A stretch of DNA of 43,930 nucleotides, taken from contig CAZMCC010000018.1 in NCBI GenBank assembly GCA_964564695.1, positions 1-43,930 of the forward strand. Reading direction: 5' to 3'. This DNA comes from CAZMCC01 sp964564695 (GTDB taxonomy: Bacteria > Planctomycetota > Phycisphaerae > Phycisphaerales > UBA1924). Shown piece after piece: positions 1 to 8,261 of this stretch (its first letter is position 1; each line of letters opens with the position of its first letter). The notes under the pieces are model-generated. The model was not told where the DNA came from and ran no database searches. It saw only the letters and a list, made by a program, of their open reading frames with translations. Made by a program: the position numbers and the translations under genes.

Positions 1-414
1 TACCCCGCGGCCAAGCGCGAGGCCGAGCGCGCCGTCCGCGAGAGCGGCCTCTCGTGGGTGGTGCTCCGCCCGAGCTTCATCGTGGGTCCCGGCCGCGCCG
101 CGCCCCGCGCGCTCGACGTGTTCTTCGCGCCCGTGCGCCTGTTCGCGCGCGGCTTCGCCGACGATCTCCGCGCGATCGACGGTCAGGTGCTCGCCCGCGC
201 GGTGCTGACGACCGCGAGCTCGGCCGGGGGGGACGGTCGCGTGCCCGGGGGGCGGTGCGGGCGGGTGCCGCGGCGGAGGGAAGGGGAGGGGGAACGGGGC
301 GGGGGGGGGGCGGTGTTGGGGGCGTTGGGGGGGCCCTTGGCGGGGGCTCGCGGGGGCAGGCTCTCCATCTGTCGCGCCGAGCGCACACGCGCGCGGAGCG
401 GGAAGTATTCGTGA
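1..414 (+). CDS. SDR/epimerase-type NAD(P)-binding protein, C-terminal fragment (5' cut by window edge)
   Basis: The window opens inside a reading frame that begins YPAAKREAE. This matches the catalytic YxxxK motif of short-chain dehydrogenase/epimerase proteins, and it is followed by WVVLRPSFIVGPG, the usual post-catalytic strand of the NAD(P)H-binding epimerase branch. Only the part from the catalytic Tyr onward is present. The frame is believable to about base 225 (LARAVLTTAS). After that it becomes Gly/Arg-rich low-complexity sequence coincident with long G-runs, so the true C-terminus and the stop at 412-414 are not trustworthy. The substrate cannot be named from this fragment. The family call follows from the motif; the specific function is unknown. 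Confidence 0.5.
   Translation, partial: YPAAKREAERAVRESGLSWVVLRPSFIVGPGRAAPRALDVFFAPVRLFARGFADDLRAIDGQVLARAVLTTASSAGGDGRVPGGRCGRVPRRREGEGERGGGGAVLGALGGPLAGARGGRLSICRAERTRARSGKYS
225..362. other. G-run-rich low-quality stretch
   Basis: The + strand here is strikingly enriched in G homopolymers, including a run of about ten G near 300-310, and coding character disappears within it. It resembles base-call decay or a badly resolved overlap rather than biological sequence. Similar homopolymer noise occurs at the right edge of the window. Confidence 0.55.
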
Positions 415-869
415 CGACGGAACATTGGGGCTCTCCTGTGATCTGTGTTTCTGTGGTTCGCGATCGGCGCGCGGTGATCGCGCAAGCGCGCAGCGCGCCG
501 GTGAAGTGATCGAGGTCGATTGCGGCGAACGGTTTGTCTTACCGCCGGCGGGACGCCGGCACGATGTTGACCATGGCGACCTCCGTTTTCGAGAGGGCGT
601 TGCCCGGCCGCGGCGACAGCGGGGGGCGGTTCAGGAACGCTTGTTTTGGTGGGGGGATCCGCACATCAAGGCGCGGATCAGGGGATGGGGTCGGCGGCGA
701 GCCGGTCAGTTCTTGACGCCGATCGAATCGACGCACGCCGTGACAACACCGATGCGCACGGAGCATTCCGTGGCAACGTCGGCGGTCGGGAGTTGCGTGA
801 TAAGGCGTGGGAACGACACGGGGCACCTCGGAGAATGGAGGGCGAAGTATTGCGGGCTTTGGGGGCGGG
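415..869. other. Intergenic stretch without a convincing gene
   Basis: No frame on either strand shows a recognisable protein. There is a perfect 7-bp inverted repeat with a 3-nt loop at 544-560 (GCCGGCG / CGCCGGC), without a T-tract. A 37-codon minus-strand frame with a GTG start (819 down to 706) has fairly normal codon use but matches nothing I recognise, so it is not called. Confidence 0.5.
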
Positions 870-1574
870 TCAAGCACCCTGCTTTTGGCCGGGAAACTCC
901 ACGCCGCACTCGGGACATCGCGTGGCGCCGGCGGGGCGCGGGTAGGCGCACGTGACGCACTGGCCGCGGCGAGCGCGACTGCTTGTCACGATGCGGCTCC
1001 AGTGCACGAACGGCGCCGCCGCGGCGGCGCTCCAGGTCGCGACGTTGATGAGGAGGCCCGGCCACATCGGGCGCAGCGGGATGCAGCGCGGCCACTGAAC
1101 CCATTGAGCGTCGGTCCACGGCGTGAGCGCGTAGCCGCCGATCCAGTTCGGCGCCGCGTCGTCGACGGCGAAGTAGGTGACGAAGGCGCGGCACGGGATC
1201 CCGCACGCAACGATGTATCGCTCGCGGCTCGGTCCGCCCAGCGTGAGCAGGGCGGGGGAGAACGGCAGGTCGTCAAGTTCGCGATACGGAAGAAAGGTGT
1301 TCTGGTGGTCCGGGCCGCGTTCCATCGGATAGGTTTGCGCGAAGTCGAGCCCCAGGTCGCGGAACCAGATATACCCGACCGTGCTCCCGCCAACAGTCGT
1401 GTAGCCCCCTTGCCCGCCGAGCTGCTCGAAGGCCCTTGGCGACAGGAGCGATCGGGCGACCGTCAGTCCGACGGTAATGACGAGGCCGAGTGTCACCCAC
1501 AGCCCGAGGCGGCACAGTGAGTGCCATCGGCGTGCTCGGCGCGAGCGTCGGGCGTCGCTGCTGGTGGGCGTCAT
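870..1574 (-). CDS. Membrane protein with C-terminal zinc ribbon, unknown function
   Basis: A 234-residue protein. A basic N-terminus is followed by a membrane segment at about residues 23-42 (LGLWVTLGLVITVGLTVA). The middle is a presumably extracytoplasmic segment rich in aromatic residues. A second hydrophobic stretch lies near 173-190. The tail carries CVTC...CPEC, a four-cysteine zinc ribbon that would face the cytoplasm if the two helices form a hairpin. Proteins of this layout recur in planctomycete genomes but I know no function for them. Two more membrane proteins in the window (at 8262 and 23310) carry the same kind of ribbon. The next gene downstream in this direction is outside or unclear, so context gives no hint. 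Confidence 0.65.
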   Translation of the reverse strand: MTPTSSDARRSRRARRWHSLCRLGLWVTLGLVITVGLTVARSLLSPRAFEQLGGQGGYTTVGGSTVGYIWFRDLGLDFAQTYPMERGPDHQNTFLPYRELDDLPFSPALLTLGGPSRERYIVACGIPCRAFVTYFAVDDAAPNWIGGYALTPWTDAQWVQWPRCIPLRPMWPGLLINVATWSAAAAAPFVHWSRIVTSSRARRGQCVTCAYPRPAGATRCPECGVEFPGQKQGA

Positions 1575-1605
1575 AACGAAGGCTACGGCGACGACTGGCC
1601 GGCGT

Positions 1606-2511
1606 TCACCGGGGCGTCGTCGGGGTGGTGGGGGTCGCGGGCGTTGTAGGTGCCGTGGGAGTGGGGAGGGTCTTCGGCGTCGACTCAGCGCTGGGCCACT
1701 TGTTGGGCCAGGACGTGCGCTTGCCGTAGAGCCGGTCGCGGTTGGTCTGCTTGTGGCAGTTCATGCACGATTCGATCACGCCCAGCGAGGTGATCGTGGT
1801 GAGGTCCTTGTCGAGCGTGGCGTAGACCCAGCCCTGGTCGGTGCCGGGCGTCCTGGGATCGAGCTTGAGCATCACGAAGAGGCCGGAGAGGTCGCCGGCT
1901 TTGTGAAGCTTGCCGGCGTCGTCCTCGGTGTATCGCTCGTACTCGCGGGCCTCGGCCGAGTCGTGGTTGCGACGGTCCATGACGTTCTCGAGCTCGGTGT
2001 AGCGGGCGCGCTCGCTCTCGGCGGTCACCGGTACGAAGGCCTCCTTCACGACGATCTGGCCGACCGGGTTCATGTACGACGTGATGCGCGGCCGCCAGTG
2101 ATTCCCGGACATCTCCAAATACGCCTTCTCGTCGCGCGCGTATAGGAAGTAGAGCTTGCGCCCGTGCGGAGAGCCCTGGGGAGCGGCCGTTTCCTTCACC
2201 GAGGGCGGCGGCGGCCCTATACACGACTCGGGCGCCCACCCCACCCGATCGTCCGAAACGCGCGAGTACTTCTTGTAGCCTTGCGCGATCTTGCGCAGCT
2301 CCTCCTCGACGGCCTTGCGGCGATCCGGCGCGAGCTCCGCGTTCGGCGGCGTCGGAGCCGGGTCGGCGGCGGCGGCGGCGGGGGGAGCGGGCGCCTTTGT
2401 GCCGTCGTTAGCAGGCTTCGTGTCCCCAGACGGCGGTTCCGTCGCGCCGGCACGCTCTCCCGGAGGCGACGTCCAGGCCGCTTGAACACAAAGCACGCCG
2501 CCCAGCATCAT
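1606..2511 (-). CDS. Cytochrome P460-like haem protein
   Basis: A 301-residue protein, predicted to be exported. After a Pro/Ala/Thr-rich linker (about residues 15-60) comes a globular domain with YLEMSGNHWRP, SGLFVMLKLD and WVYATLDKD. It ends in CMNCHK, a CxxCH covalent haem c site, followed by a Thr/Pro-rich tail. This order resembles the cytochrome P460 family, small periplasmic c-type haem proteins; the assignment is from motif layout. The substrate is unknown. The ATG at 2511 is preceded in frame by a TGA and gives only a weak signal peptide. A better one lies in another frame just upstream (ATG at 2563), so a one-base indel near the start is possible. Confidence 0.6.
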   Translation of the reverse strand: MMLGGVLCVQAAWTSPPGERAGATEPPSGDTKPANDGTKAPAPPAAAAADPAPTPPNAELAPDRRKAVEEELRKIAQGYKKYSRVSDDRVGWAPESCIGPPPPSVKETAAPQGSPHGRKLYFLYARDEKAYLEMSGNHWRPRITSYMNPVGQIVVKEAFVPVTAESERARYTELENVMDRRNHDSAEAREYERYTEDDAGKLHKAGDLSGLFVMLKLDPRTPGTDQGWVYATLDKDLTTITSLGVIESCMNCHKQTNRDRLYGKRTSWPNKWPSAESTPKTLPTPTAPTTPATPTTPTTPR

Positions 2512-2643
2512 GGCTGCTCAGGACGCCGGCGATGCTCCGATGCCGGTCGCTCGTGATGGTCATGCTGACTGATACCCGCACCCACCCCCGGCGGTTCGCG
2601 CGAAGAATCATGACCCACCCTCGCGCTCTATCCTTATCCCGCA

Positions 2644-2868
2644 GTGTCCGCCCCCAAACCCAACAAATCCCTTATGCGAAGCCTCGGCGAGTTCGTCGGG
2701 CACATCGTCCGCGGCGTGAAGACGCCCGCCGACGCCCCCGCCTCACAGGTCCTCAAGCACGAGGTCGAGGAACAGACCCGCGACACCGACGCCGGCCGGG
2801 TCACCCTCCGGCGGACCACCGTCGAGGAGATCCGCATCGAGCCGATGGAGGGGCGAGACGCGCCGTGA
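2644..2868 (+). CDS. Small conserved-looking protein, first gene of the glycosyltransferase operon
   Basis: A 74-residue, soluble, charged protein with a GTG start (SAPKPNKSLMRSLGEFVGHI...). There is no transmembrane segment or signal peptide. Its stop codon TGA overlaps the GTG start of the next gene (GTGA at 2865-2868), so the two are translationally coupled. I do not recognise a domain. The C-terminal half (TLRRTTVEEIRIEP) looks like a short beta/alpha unit. Position suggests an accessory role with the downstream membrane glycosyltransferase, but that is inference only. Confidence 0.6.
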   Translation: MSAPKPNKSLMRSLGEFVGHIVRGVKTPADAPASQVLKHEVEEQTRDTDAGRVTLRRTTVEEIRIEPMEGRDAP

Positions 2869-4697
2869 CGTCCACCCGCGCCGTTTCCATGACGCCGGTC
2901 GAAGGGGCAATCGGCGACGAGCACGCCGCGGCTCGCGGGGGCGGCACGGGCGCGGGTGGTGGTGGGTGGGCGCTGGGCACGCTCGTGTTCATCCTCGCGG
3001 TGCTCGCGGCGCGCCTCGCCTACCTCGCGTGGTTGTGCCCGTACACGCTCATCGAGGATGAGGCGCACTACTGGGAGTGGAGCCGGCGGCTCGACTGGTC
3101 GTATTACACCAAGGGCCCGGGGATCGCGCTGGCCATCCGCGGGGCGACCGAGCTGCTCGGGCAGAGCGAGTTCGCGGTGCGGTCCGTGGCGGCCTTGTCG
3201 TCCGCGATTGCCACGGGAGCGACGGCCCTGCTCGCGTGGGCCGCGGTGCGGGGCGCGAGTCGGGAATCGGTCGGAGCGCACTCGCCGCGCCACGCGTGGC
3301 GTGTGGCGTTCTTCGCCGCGGCGGCGCTGCAGCTCGCGCCGGCGATGGAGATGCTGGGCGTGCTGTCGACGATCGACGGGCCGTACCTGGCGTGCTGGTC
3401 GGTGGCGGCGCTTGGGGCGTGGTTCGCGCTCACGCGCGGGTCGCTCGCGGGGTGGGCGGTGCTGGGACTGGGGTTGGGCGTCGGGTTCGTGTTCAAGTAC
3501 ACGATCCTCATGATGGTGCCGGGGCTGCTGGTCTTCGCGGTCGTCGCGCGGGATCAGCTCGCGCCGGCGCGCCGCCTGCTTCCCGGCGCGGCGCTCGCGC
3601 TGGGGCTCGCCGCGCTGGGCCTCATCCCCGTGCTCGTCTGGAACTCGCAGAACGACTGGGGCACCATCCGCCACCTCATGGGCCACCTCGGCCTCCACGG
3701 CGGCGACATGCCCGTGCGCGACACGCCGGGCGCCGGGGCCGACTCGTCGGGCGTCTCGTTGCTGTGGCCCCTCGAGTTCATCGGCACCCAGCTCGGCATG
3801 GTCGGGCCCGGGATCGCCCTTGCCGCCATTGGCATGCTCTCGATCCGGCGCGAGCCCGACCGCGCCGTGCGCGCCGGCAAGTGGTTCCTCGCCTGGGTCG
3901 GCGTCCCGCTCCTGCTGCTCTACTTTGTGCTCTCGTTCTTCGTGGAGGGCGAGGGCAACTGGCCGGTCGCGGCGTATGTCACGCTCCTCGCGCTCGCCGG
4001 CTGGACCGCCGCCGACGCCATGGACGACTATCGCGCCAAGGTCGAAGCGTGGCTCGCCATCGAGCCCGGGCCCGACGGCCAGCGGCCCTGGCAGGGACGC
4101 ATCCGCGCCAAGCCCGAGACCTATGGCCAGGTGCTCTGGCACGTCACCATCGGCTTCGGGCTCGTCGCCGGCCTGGGGATGCTGCGGATGGACTGGGTCG
4201 CCCAGGGCCCCGGCCCTGCGAAGAGCGTTCCGATCGGACGTTTCACCGGCGCCGACGTGATCGCCGTGCACGCGGCCGAGCTCGCCGGAGAACTCGAGCG
4301 CACCACCGGGCTGCCGGCGTTCTTCATGAGCCAGCACTACGGGCGCGCGAGCCAGCTCGCGTTCTATTTGCCGCACGCGGGGATCAGCGCGCCGCGCATC
4401 GTGTGCACCTCGAGTCGCATGGGCGGGCGCACGACGCAGTACGACAAGTGGGCCGACACCTCGCCCGACAGCCCGGACCTGATGGGACGCCCGGCCGTGC
4501 TGCTGGGGGCGACGCGCGAGCAATGGGAAGGGTGGTTCGATCGCGTCGAGCCGTTGCCCGGCGGTGAAGGTGACGAGGGTGGGGGGCTCCGCGGCGAGAC
4601 GAAGAAGACGCGCCACGCGTTCCTGGGCTTCGGATACCGCGGCGACCCCGCGGCCCGCTCCACCCCCCCGACCCCCACCCGGAGGGCCGCCCCATGA
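2865..4697 (+). CDS. Membrane glycosyltransferase, GT39 / ArnT-like (PMT_2 type)
   Basis: About 610 residues with a long run of hydrophobic helices. The first membrane segment is followed by a loop with IEDEAHYWEWSRRLDWSYY, the acidic catalytic loop and aromatic signature of bacterial GT39/ArnT-type enzymes, which transfer sugars from a polyprenyl-phosphate donor on the periplasmic face. The C-terminal third (after about residue 450) is more soluble. I chose the GTG at 2865 because it overlaps the previous stop; an in-frame ATG at 2889 is an alternative. The end overlaps the next start (ATGA at 4694-4697). Together with the PAP2 phosphatase and LptF/LptG permease it suggests modification of an envelope glycolipid. 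The exact acceptor is unknown. Confidence 0.8.
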   Translation: MTSTRAVSMTPVEGAIGDEHAAARGGGTGAGGGGWALGTLVFILAVLAARLAYLAWLCPYTLIEDEAHYWEWSRRLDWSYYTKGPGIALAIRGATELLGQSEFAVRSVAALSSAIATGATALLAWAAVRGASRESVGAHSPRHAWRVAFFAAAALQLAPAMEMLGVLSTIDGPYLACWSVAALGAWFALTRGSLAGWAVLGLGLGVGFVFKYTILMMVPGLLVFAVVARDQLAPARRLLPGAALALGLAALGLIPVLVWNSQNDWGTIRHLMGHLGLHGGDMPVRDTPGAGADSSGVSLLWPLEFIGTQLGMVGPGIALAAIGMLSIRREPDRAVRAGKWFLAWVGVPLLLLYFVLSFFVEGEGNWPVAAYVTLLALAGWTAADAMDDYRAKVEAWLAIEPGPDGQRPWQGRIRAKPETYGQVLWHVTIGFGLVAGLGMLRMDWVAQGPGPAKSVPIGRFTGADVIAVHAAELAGELERTTGLPAFFMSQHYGRASQLAFYLPHAGISAPRIVCTSSRMGGRTTQYDKWADTSPDSPDLMGRPAVLLGATREQWEGWFDRVEPLPGGEGDEGGGLRGETKKTRHAFLGFGYRGDPAARSTPPTPTRRAAP

Positions 4698-5428
4698 TCG
4701 ATGGCGCCCGCCTGTGGAAGACCGGTCGCTGGTGGCTGCTCGCGTTCATCATCGCGCTGGCGTGGGACCGCGCGGCGTTCGTGCACGTGGGGCTCACGTA
4801 CGACCCCGCGCTGCTGCGGGCCGTCGAGTCGCGCGACTGGTACAAAGGCCTGCGCATCCTCGGCTCGCTCCAGACCTGGATCGTCATCGCCCTGCTCCTG
4901 TTCCTCGTTGATGTCCGCTCGGTGCCGCGCAGCCCGCTGGCTCGCGACCCCCTGCGCCGCGGGGCCGTGCTGCTGCTCGCCACTGCGTCCGCCGGCATGG
5001 TGGCCGAACTGCTGAAGGGTCTCATCGGGCGCCGTCGTCCCGAGGACGTCGAGGGATGGTTCCGCTTCTGGGGCCTGGGCGAGCGATTCAGCGAGTGGTC
5101 GGACTGCGGCCTGCCGTCGAGCCACGCCGCGGTCGCCTTTGCCGCCGCCTTCACGCTGGGCTGGATGCACCGCCTGACTCTCCCAGTACTGGTCGCACTC
5201 GCGATCGGCTGTGCCTACACCCGCGTGCTCGCGGGCACCCACTTCCTCTCCGACGTGCTGGTCGGGGCGGGCGTCGGCTACGCTTGTGCATCGCTGATCT
5301 GGCGGCTGGACGCGGCCAACCACGCCGGCGCCGGGATCGATCGGGCGACCGAACCGCGGTTTTCTGGTGGCGAGCCTGTCGGCGGATCTGTTGGCGGGCC
5401 GGGGGGGGGTGGGGGGGCGAAACCATGA
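4694..5428 (+). CDS. PAP2-family membrane phosphatase
   Basis: A 244-residue protein with about five hydrophobic helices and all three PAP2 signatures: K108 with GRRRP (112-116), PSSHA (141-145) and R177...GTHFLSD (181-187), including the catalytic histidines H144 and H183. Such enzymes remove phosphate from lipid phosphates or polyprenyl diphosphates at the membrane. Placed between a polyprenyl-sugar-using transferase and an LptF/LptG permease, it may recycle the spent lipid carrier or dephosphorylate lipid A; this is inference. Start ATG overlaps the upstream stop and its own stop overlaps the next start (ATGA both times). The Gly-rich C-terminal tail (after about residue 215) coincides with a G-run at 5400-5417. 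Confidence 0.85.
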   Translation: MIDGARLWKTGRWWLLAFIIALAWDRAAFVHVGLTYDPALLRAVESRDWYKGLRILGSLQTWIVIALLLFLVDVRSVPRSPLARDPLRRGAVLLLATASAGMVAELLKGLIGRRRPEDVEGWFRFWGLGERFSEWSDCGLPSSHAAVAFAAAFTLGWMHRLTLPVLVALAIGCAYTRVLAGTHFLSDVLVGAGVGYACASLIWRLDAANHAGAGIDRATEPRFSGGEPVGGSVGGPGGGGGAKP

Positions 5429-6582
5429 ACACGCTCGACCGCTTCATCGCCCGCCAGTTCGTGTTCAACCTGCTCGTGCTGCTGGTGCTGCTGTTCAGTT
5501 TCGTGGTCACCGTCGACGCCACGTTCAACATCAAACGGTTCGTGGAGGCCGCCGACGAGGTCTTCAAGAAGGCCGGCGACACCGACCCCGGGTGGGTGCG
5601 TCACTCCGCGGTCACCGTGCTGCTCATCGGCGACTTCTGGTGGCCGATGCTCCTGCAGTTGTTCAACCACCTCGCCGGCATCGTGCTCATCGGCGCGATG
5701 GGTTTCACCCTCACGCAGCTTGTGCGTCACCGCGAGATGGTGGCCGTGCTCGCCAGCGGCGTGTCGCTGTTCCGCCTCGCCCGCCCGTTCTTCATGGTCG
5801 CGGCCGTCGTCTGCATGCTGCAGCTCGTGAACCAGGAGGTCGTCATCCCCCGCCTCGCGGAACGCGGCTGGCTGAACCGCGACCAGGGCGACGCGGGCAA
5901 GCGCGACTGGGGAGCCATCAGTGTCCGCCCCACGCGCGACGGCGAGGGCCGCATCTTCTACGCGACCGAGTTCGACCCCAGCCGCGGGTACATGCTGGGC
6001 GTGCACATCTGGGAGCGCGACGAGCACGGGCGTGCGCTGCGTCGCATCTCCGCCGACCTCGCCGAGTTCGTGAACACGCCCGACTGGACGGGGTGGGAGC
6101 TCTCCGGGGCGGTGATCGAATCGCTCGAGATGGTCCCCGAGGGCACGCCCCCGCCGCGGATCGCCTCGCCCACGACCATCAAGATCAAGACCGACATCGA
6201 CCCGCGGACTCTGCTGGTCCGGCGCTACGCCGGCTTCGGCCAGAACCTGGGGCTGGGGCAGATCAGCAAGATGCTCGACTCCCCCGCGATCGACGACTCG
6301 ATGCGGTCGCGCCTCGAGCGGGCTCGCTGGGGCCGGTTCTCCGGGGTCGCGACCAACATGCTGAGCGTGATGCTCGTGATGCCGTTCTTCCTGCTCCGCG
6401 AGCCGCGGAACATGCTGGCCCAGTCCCTCAAGGCGGCCCCGGTGGCGCTGGGGGCTCTGCTCGGGGGCGTGCTCGGAAGCCAGGCCGCGGTGCCGGGCCT
6501 GCCCGCGGCGTTCGCGGTGTTCATCCCCGTGCTCGTGCTCGCGCCCCTCGCGGTGGCGTCGTTCGGCTCGATCAAGACCTGA
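5425..6582 (+). CDS. LptF/LptG-family permease
   Basis: A 385-residue membrane protein starting MNTLDRFIARQFVFN, the usual N-terminus of LptF/LptG permeases. Two helices follow (about 12-32 and 70-95), then a helix near 110-130. A beta-rich periplasmic domain spans about 135-285, and three C-terminal helices start near 310 (MLSVMLVMPFFLLREPRN is typical). In the family these proteins pair with LptB and pull LPS from the inner membrane to the Lpt bridge. Only one permease is present here, with no LptB, LptC or partner LptG nearby. The start overlaps the PAP2 stop by 4 nt, so it is the last gene of the 2644-6582 operon. It cannot be assigned firmly to F or G. Confidence 0.8.
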   Translation: MNTLDRFIARQFVFNLLVLLVLLFSFVVTVDATFNIKRFVEAADEVFKKAGDTDPGWVRHSAVTVLLIGDFWWPMLLQLFNHLAGIVLIGAMGFTLTQLVRHREMVAVLASGVSLFRLARPFFMVAAVVCMLQLVNQEVVIPRLAERGWLNRDQGDAGKRDWGAISVRPTRDGEGRIFYATEFDPSRGYMLGVHIWERDEHGRALRRISADLAEFVNTPDWTGWELSGAVIESLEMVPEGTPPPRIASPTTIKIKTDIDPRTLLVRRYAGFGQNLGLGQISKMLDSPAIDDSMRSRLERARWGRFSGVATNMLSVMLVMPFFLLREPRNMLAQSLKAAPVALGALLGGVLGSQAAVPGLPAAFAVFIPVLVLAPLAVASFGSIKT

Positions 6583-6658
6583 CCTGACGGGACGCCGGAC
6601 CTGCGGCTTTGCGACGGTCCGGGTCCCCCCCCATCCCCGCCCTACGCTCCCACCACCT

Positions 6659-7933
6659 ATGGCGAGCGTTGTATTCTATTTCCAGGTGCACCAGCCCTTC
6701 CGCCTGCGCCACTACACCGTCTTCGACAACGACCACTTCTACTTCGACTCGAACAAGAACGGCGCAATCGCCCGCAAGGTTGCGGACAAGTGCTACCGCC
6801 CCGCGACCACCCTCATCCTCGACCTCGTCAAGCGGCACAAGGGCCGCTTCAAGGTGTCGTACGCCATCACCGGCGTCGCCCTCGACCAGTTCGCCGAGTA
6901 CTGCCCCGACATCATCGACCTCTTCAAGGAGCTCGCCGCCACCGGCTGCTGCGAGTTCGTCGGTGAGACGTATCACCACTCTCTCAGCTTCATGTACTCG
7001 CGCGACGAGTTCACCGCCCAGGTCGACGCCCACACCAAGCGCATCCAGGACTGGTTCGGCCAGACCCCCCGAGTCTTCCGCAACACCGAGCTCACGTACA
7101 ACAACGACGTCGCCCACTACGTCGCGAGCATGAAGAACAAGGACGGCACGCCCCGCTTCGCCGGCATCCTCTGCGAGGGCGTCGACCACATCCTCGGCTA
7201 CCGCTCGCCCAACTACCTCTACCGTCCCCCGCACACCGGCAACGGCCCCGACGGGCGCCCGTTCAGCGTGATGACCAAGAACTACCGCCTCAGCGACGAC
7301 ATCGCGTTCCGCTTCAGCAACCGCGGCTGGGCGGACTGGCCTCTGTCGGCAGAGAAATTCGCCGGCTGGGTCAACCAGATCAACGGCAACGGCTACCTCT
7401 GCAACCTGTTCATGGACTACGAGACCTTCGGCGAGCACCAGTGGGCCGATACCGGCATCTTCAAGTTCCTCGACGCTCTCCCCGAGAAGATCTTCGACGT
7501 CAACCCCGGCCAGAACGACTTCCTCACGCCCAGCGAGGCGATCACGAAGTTCGACCCCGTCGGCGTCTACGACGTCCCGCACATGATCTCGTGGGCCGAC
7601 ACCGAGCGTGACCTCTCCGCGTGGCTGGGCAACTCGATGCAGTCGGGGGCTCTGCAGGAGTGCTTCCGCCTCGAGCGCCCCGTGAAGTCAAAGCTTGCCG
7701 CCGCCGAGAAGGCCGCTAGCGAGCACGACATCACCGAGGCCCGCTACCTGCTCGAGGACTGGCGCAAGCTCACGACCAGCGACCACTTCTACTACATGAG
7801 CACGAAGTACTGGGCCGACGGCGACGTGCACAAGTACTTCAGCCCGTACGACTCGCCGTACGATGCGTACATCAATTACATGAATGTGATCGACAACGTG
7901 CGGGCGCGGGCGGGGGTGGTGGTGAAGCACTGA
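6659..7933 (+). CDS. Glycoside hydrolase family 57 (alpha-amylase / glucanotransferase type)
   Basis: A 424-residue cytoplasmic-looking protein with no signal peptide. It shows the GH57 motif order: HQPFR (11-15), ETYHHSL (103-109), FRNTELTYNN with nucleophile candidate E144, and FMDYETFGEHQ with acid/base candidate D253. The family acts on alpha-1,4-glucans such as glycogen or starch by a retaining mechanism. The length is close to the short GH57 form seen beside glycogen-metabolism genes, but no glycogen gene is adjacent here, so the substrate is inferred. It lies 76 bp after the permease stop and 13 bp before the next gene, so it may be transcribed with the following two genes. Confidence 0.85.
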   Translation: MASVVFYFQVHQPFRLRHYTVFDNDHFYFDSNKNGAIARKVADKCYRPATTLILDLVKRHKGRFKVSYAITGVALDQFAEYCPDIIDLFKELAATGCCEFVGETYHHSLSFMYSRDEFTAQVDAHTKRIQDWFGQTPRVFRNTELTYNNDVAHYVASMKNKDGTPRFAGILCEGVDHILGYRSPNYLYRPPHTGNGPDGRPFSVMTKNYRLSDDIAFRFSNRGWADWPLSAEKFAGWVNQINGNGYLCNLFMDYETFGEHQWADTGIFKFLDALPEKIFDVNPGQNDFLTPSEAITKFDPVGVYDVPHMISWADTERDLSAWLGNSMQSGALQECFRLERPVKSKLAAAEKAASEHDITEARYLLEDWRKLTTSDHFYYMSTKYWADGDVHKYFSPYDSPYDAYINYMNVIDNVRARAGVVVKH

Positions 7934-7946
7934 GCTGGAGCATGAC

Positions 7947-8261
7947 GTGCCAGTGGCCGAGGTCCATGCTGCCGACACCTTTGATCCCAATCTCTCGTTT
8001 GTCGTCAATGGCGAGCGGCTGGCCACCCTGCTTCTTGAGAAAATGCAAGACGGCCGCGCTGTCCGCGTCGAGTTTGGCGGCCTCCGCGGCCTGACTTCAT
8101 CGTTCTTCAACGCAACCCTGCTCCCCATCGGCGAAGCTCTTGGGCCTGACAGCCTCCGCGCGCAGCTTTCAGCCGAGTTCACGTCGCACATTCAGCAAGG
8201 CGTCTTCGAGCGCTCCCGCGACGCCGTCATCGCCCGGCTGACGGACCCGGCGAAACCCTAG
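7947..8261 (+). CDS. STAS-like domain protein (DUF4325 type)
   Basis: A 104-residue soluble protein with a GTG start preceded by GGAG (AGCTGGAGCATGAC). The central pattern VRVEFGGLRGLTSSFFNA followed by IGEALG resembles the STAS-like DUF4325 fold, in which a small hydrophobic strand and a Ser/Thr-containing loop resemble anti-sigma-factor antagonists. No kinase or anti-sigma gene is adjacent. The assignment rests on a single motif and general length, so it is tentative. The stop TAG is followed directly by the TTG start of the next frame. Confidence 0.5.
   Translation: MPVAEVHAADTFDPNLSFVVNGERLATLLLEKMQDGRAVRVEFGGLRGLTSSFFNATLLPIGEALGPDSLRAQLSAEFTSHIQQGVFERSRDAVIARLTDPAKP

Noticed and set aside
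706..819. 37-codon minus-strand frame with GTG start
   Set aside because: Codon use is reasonable but it is short, with no ribosome site or family match.
2634..4616. 660-codon minus-strand open frame
   Set aside because: Antisense to the GT39 gene; Arg/His/Pro/Glu-rich with no recognisable domain.
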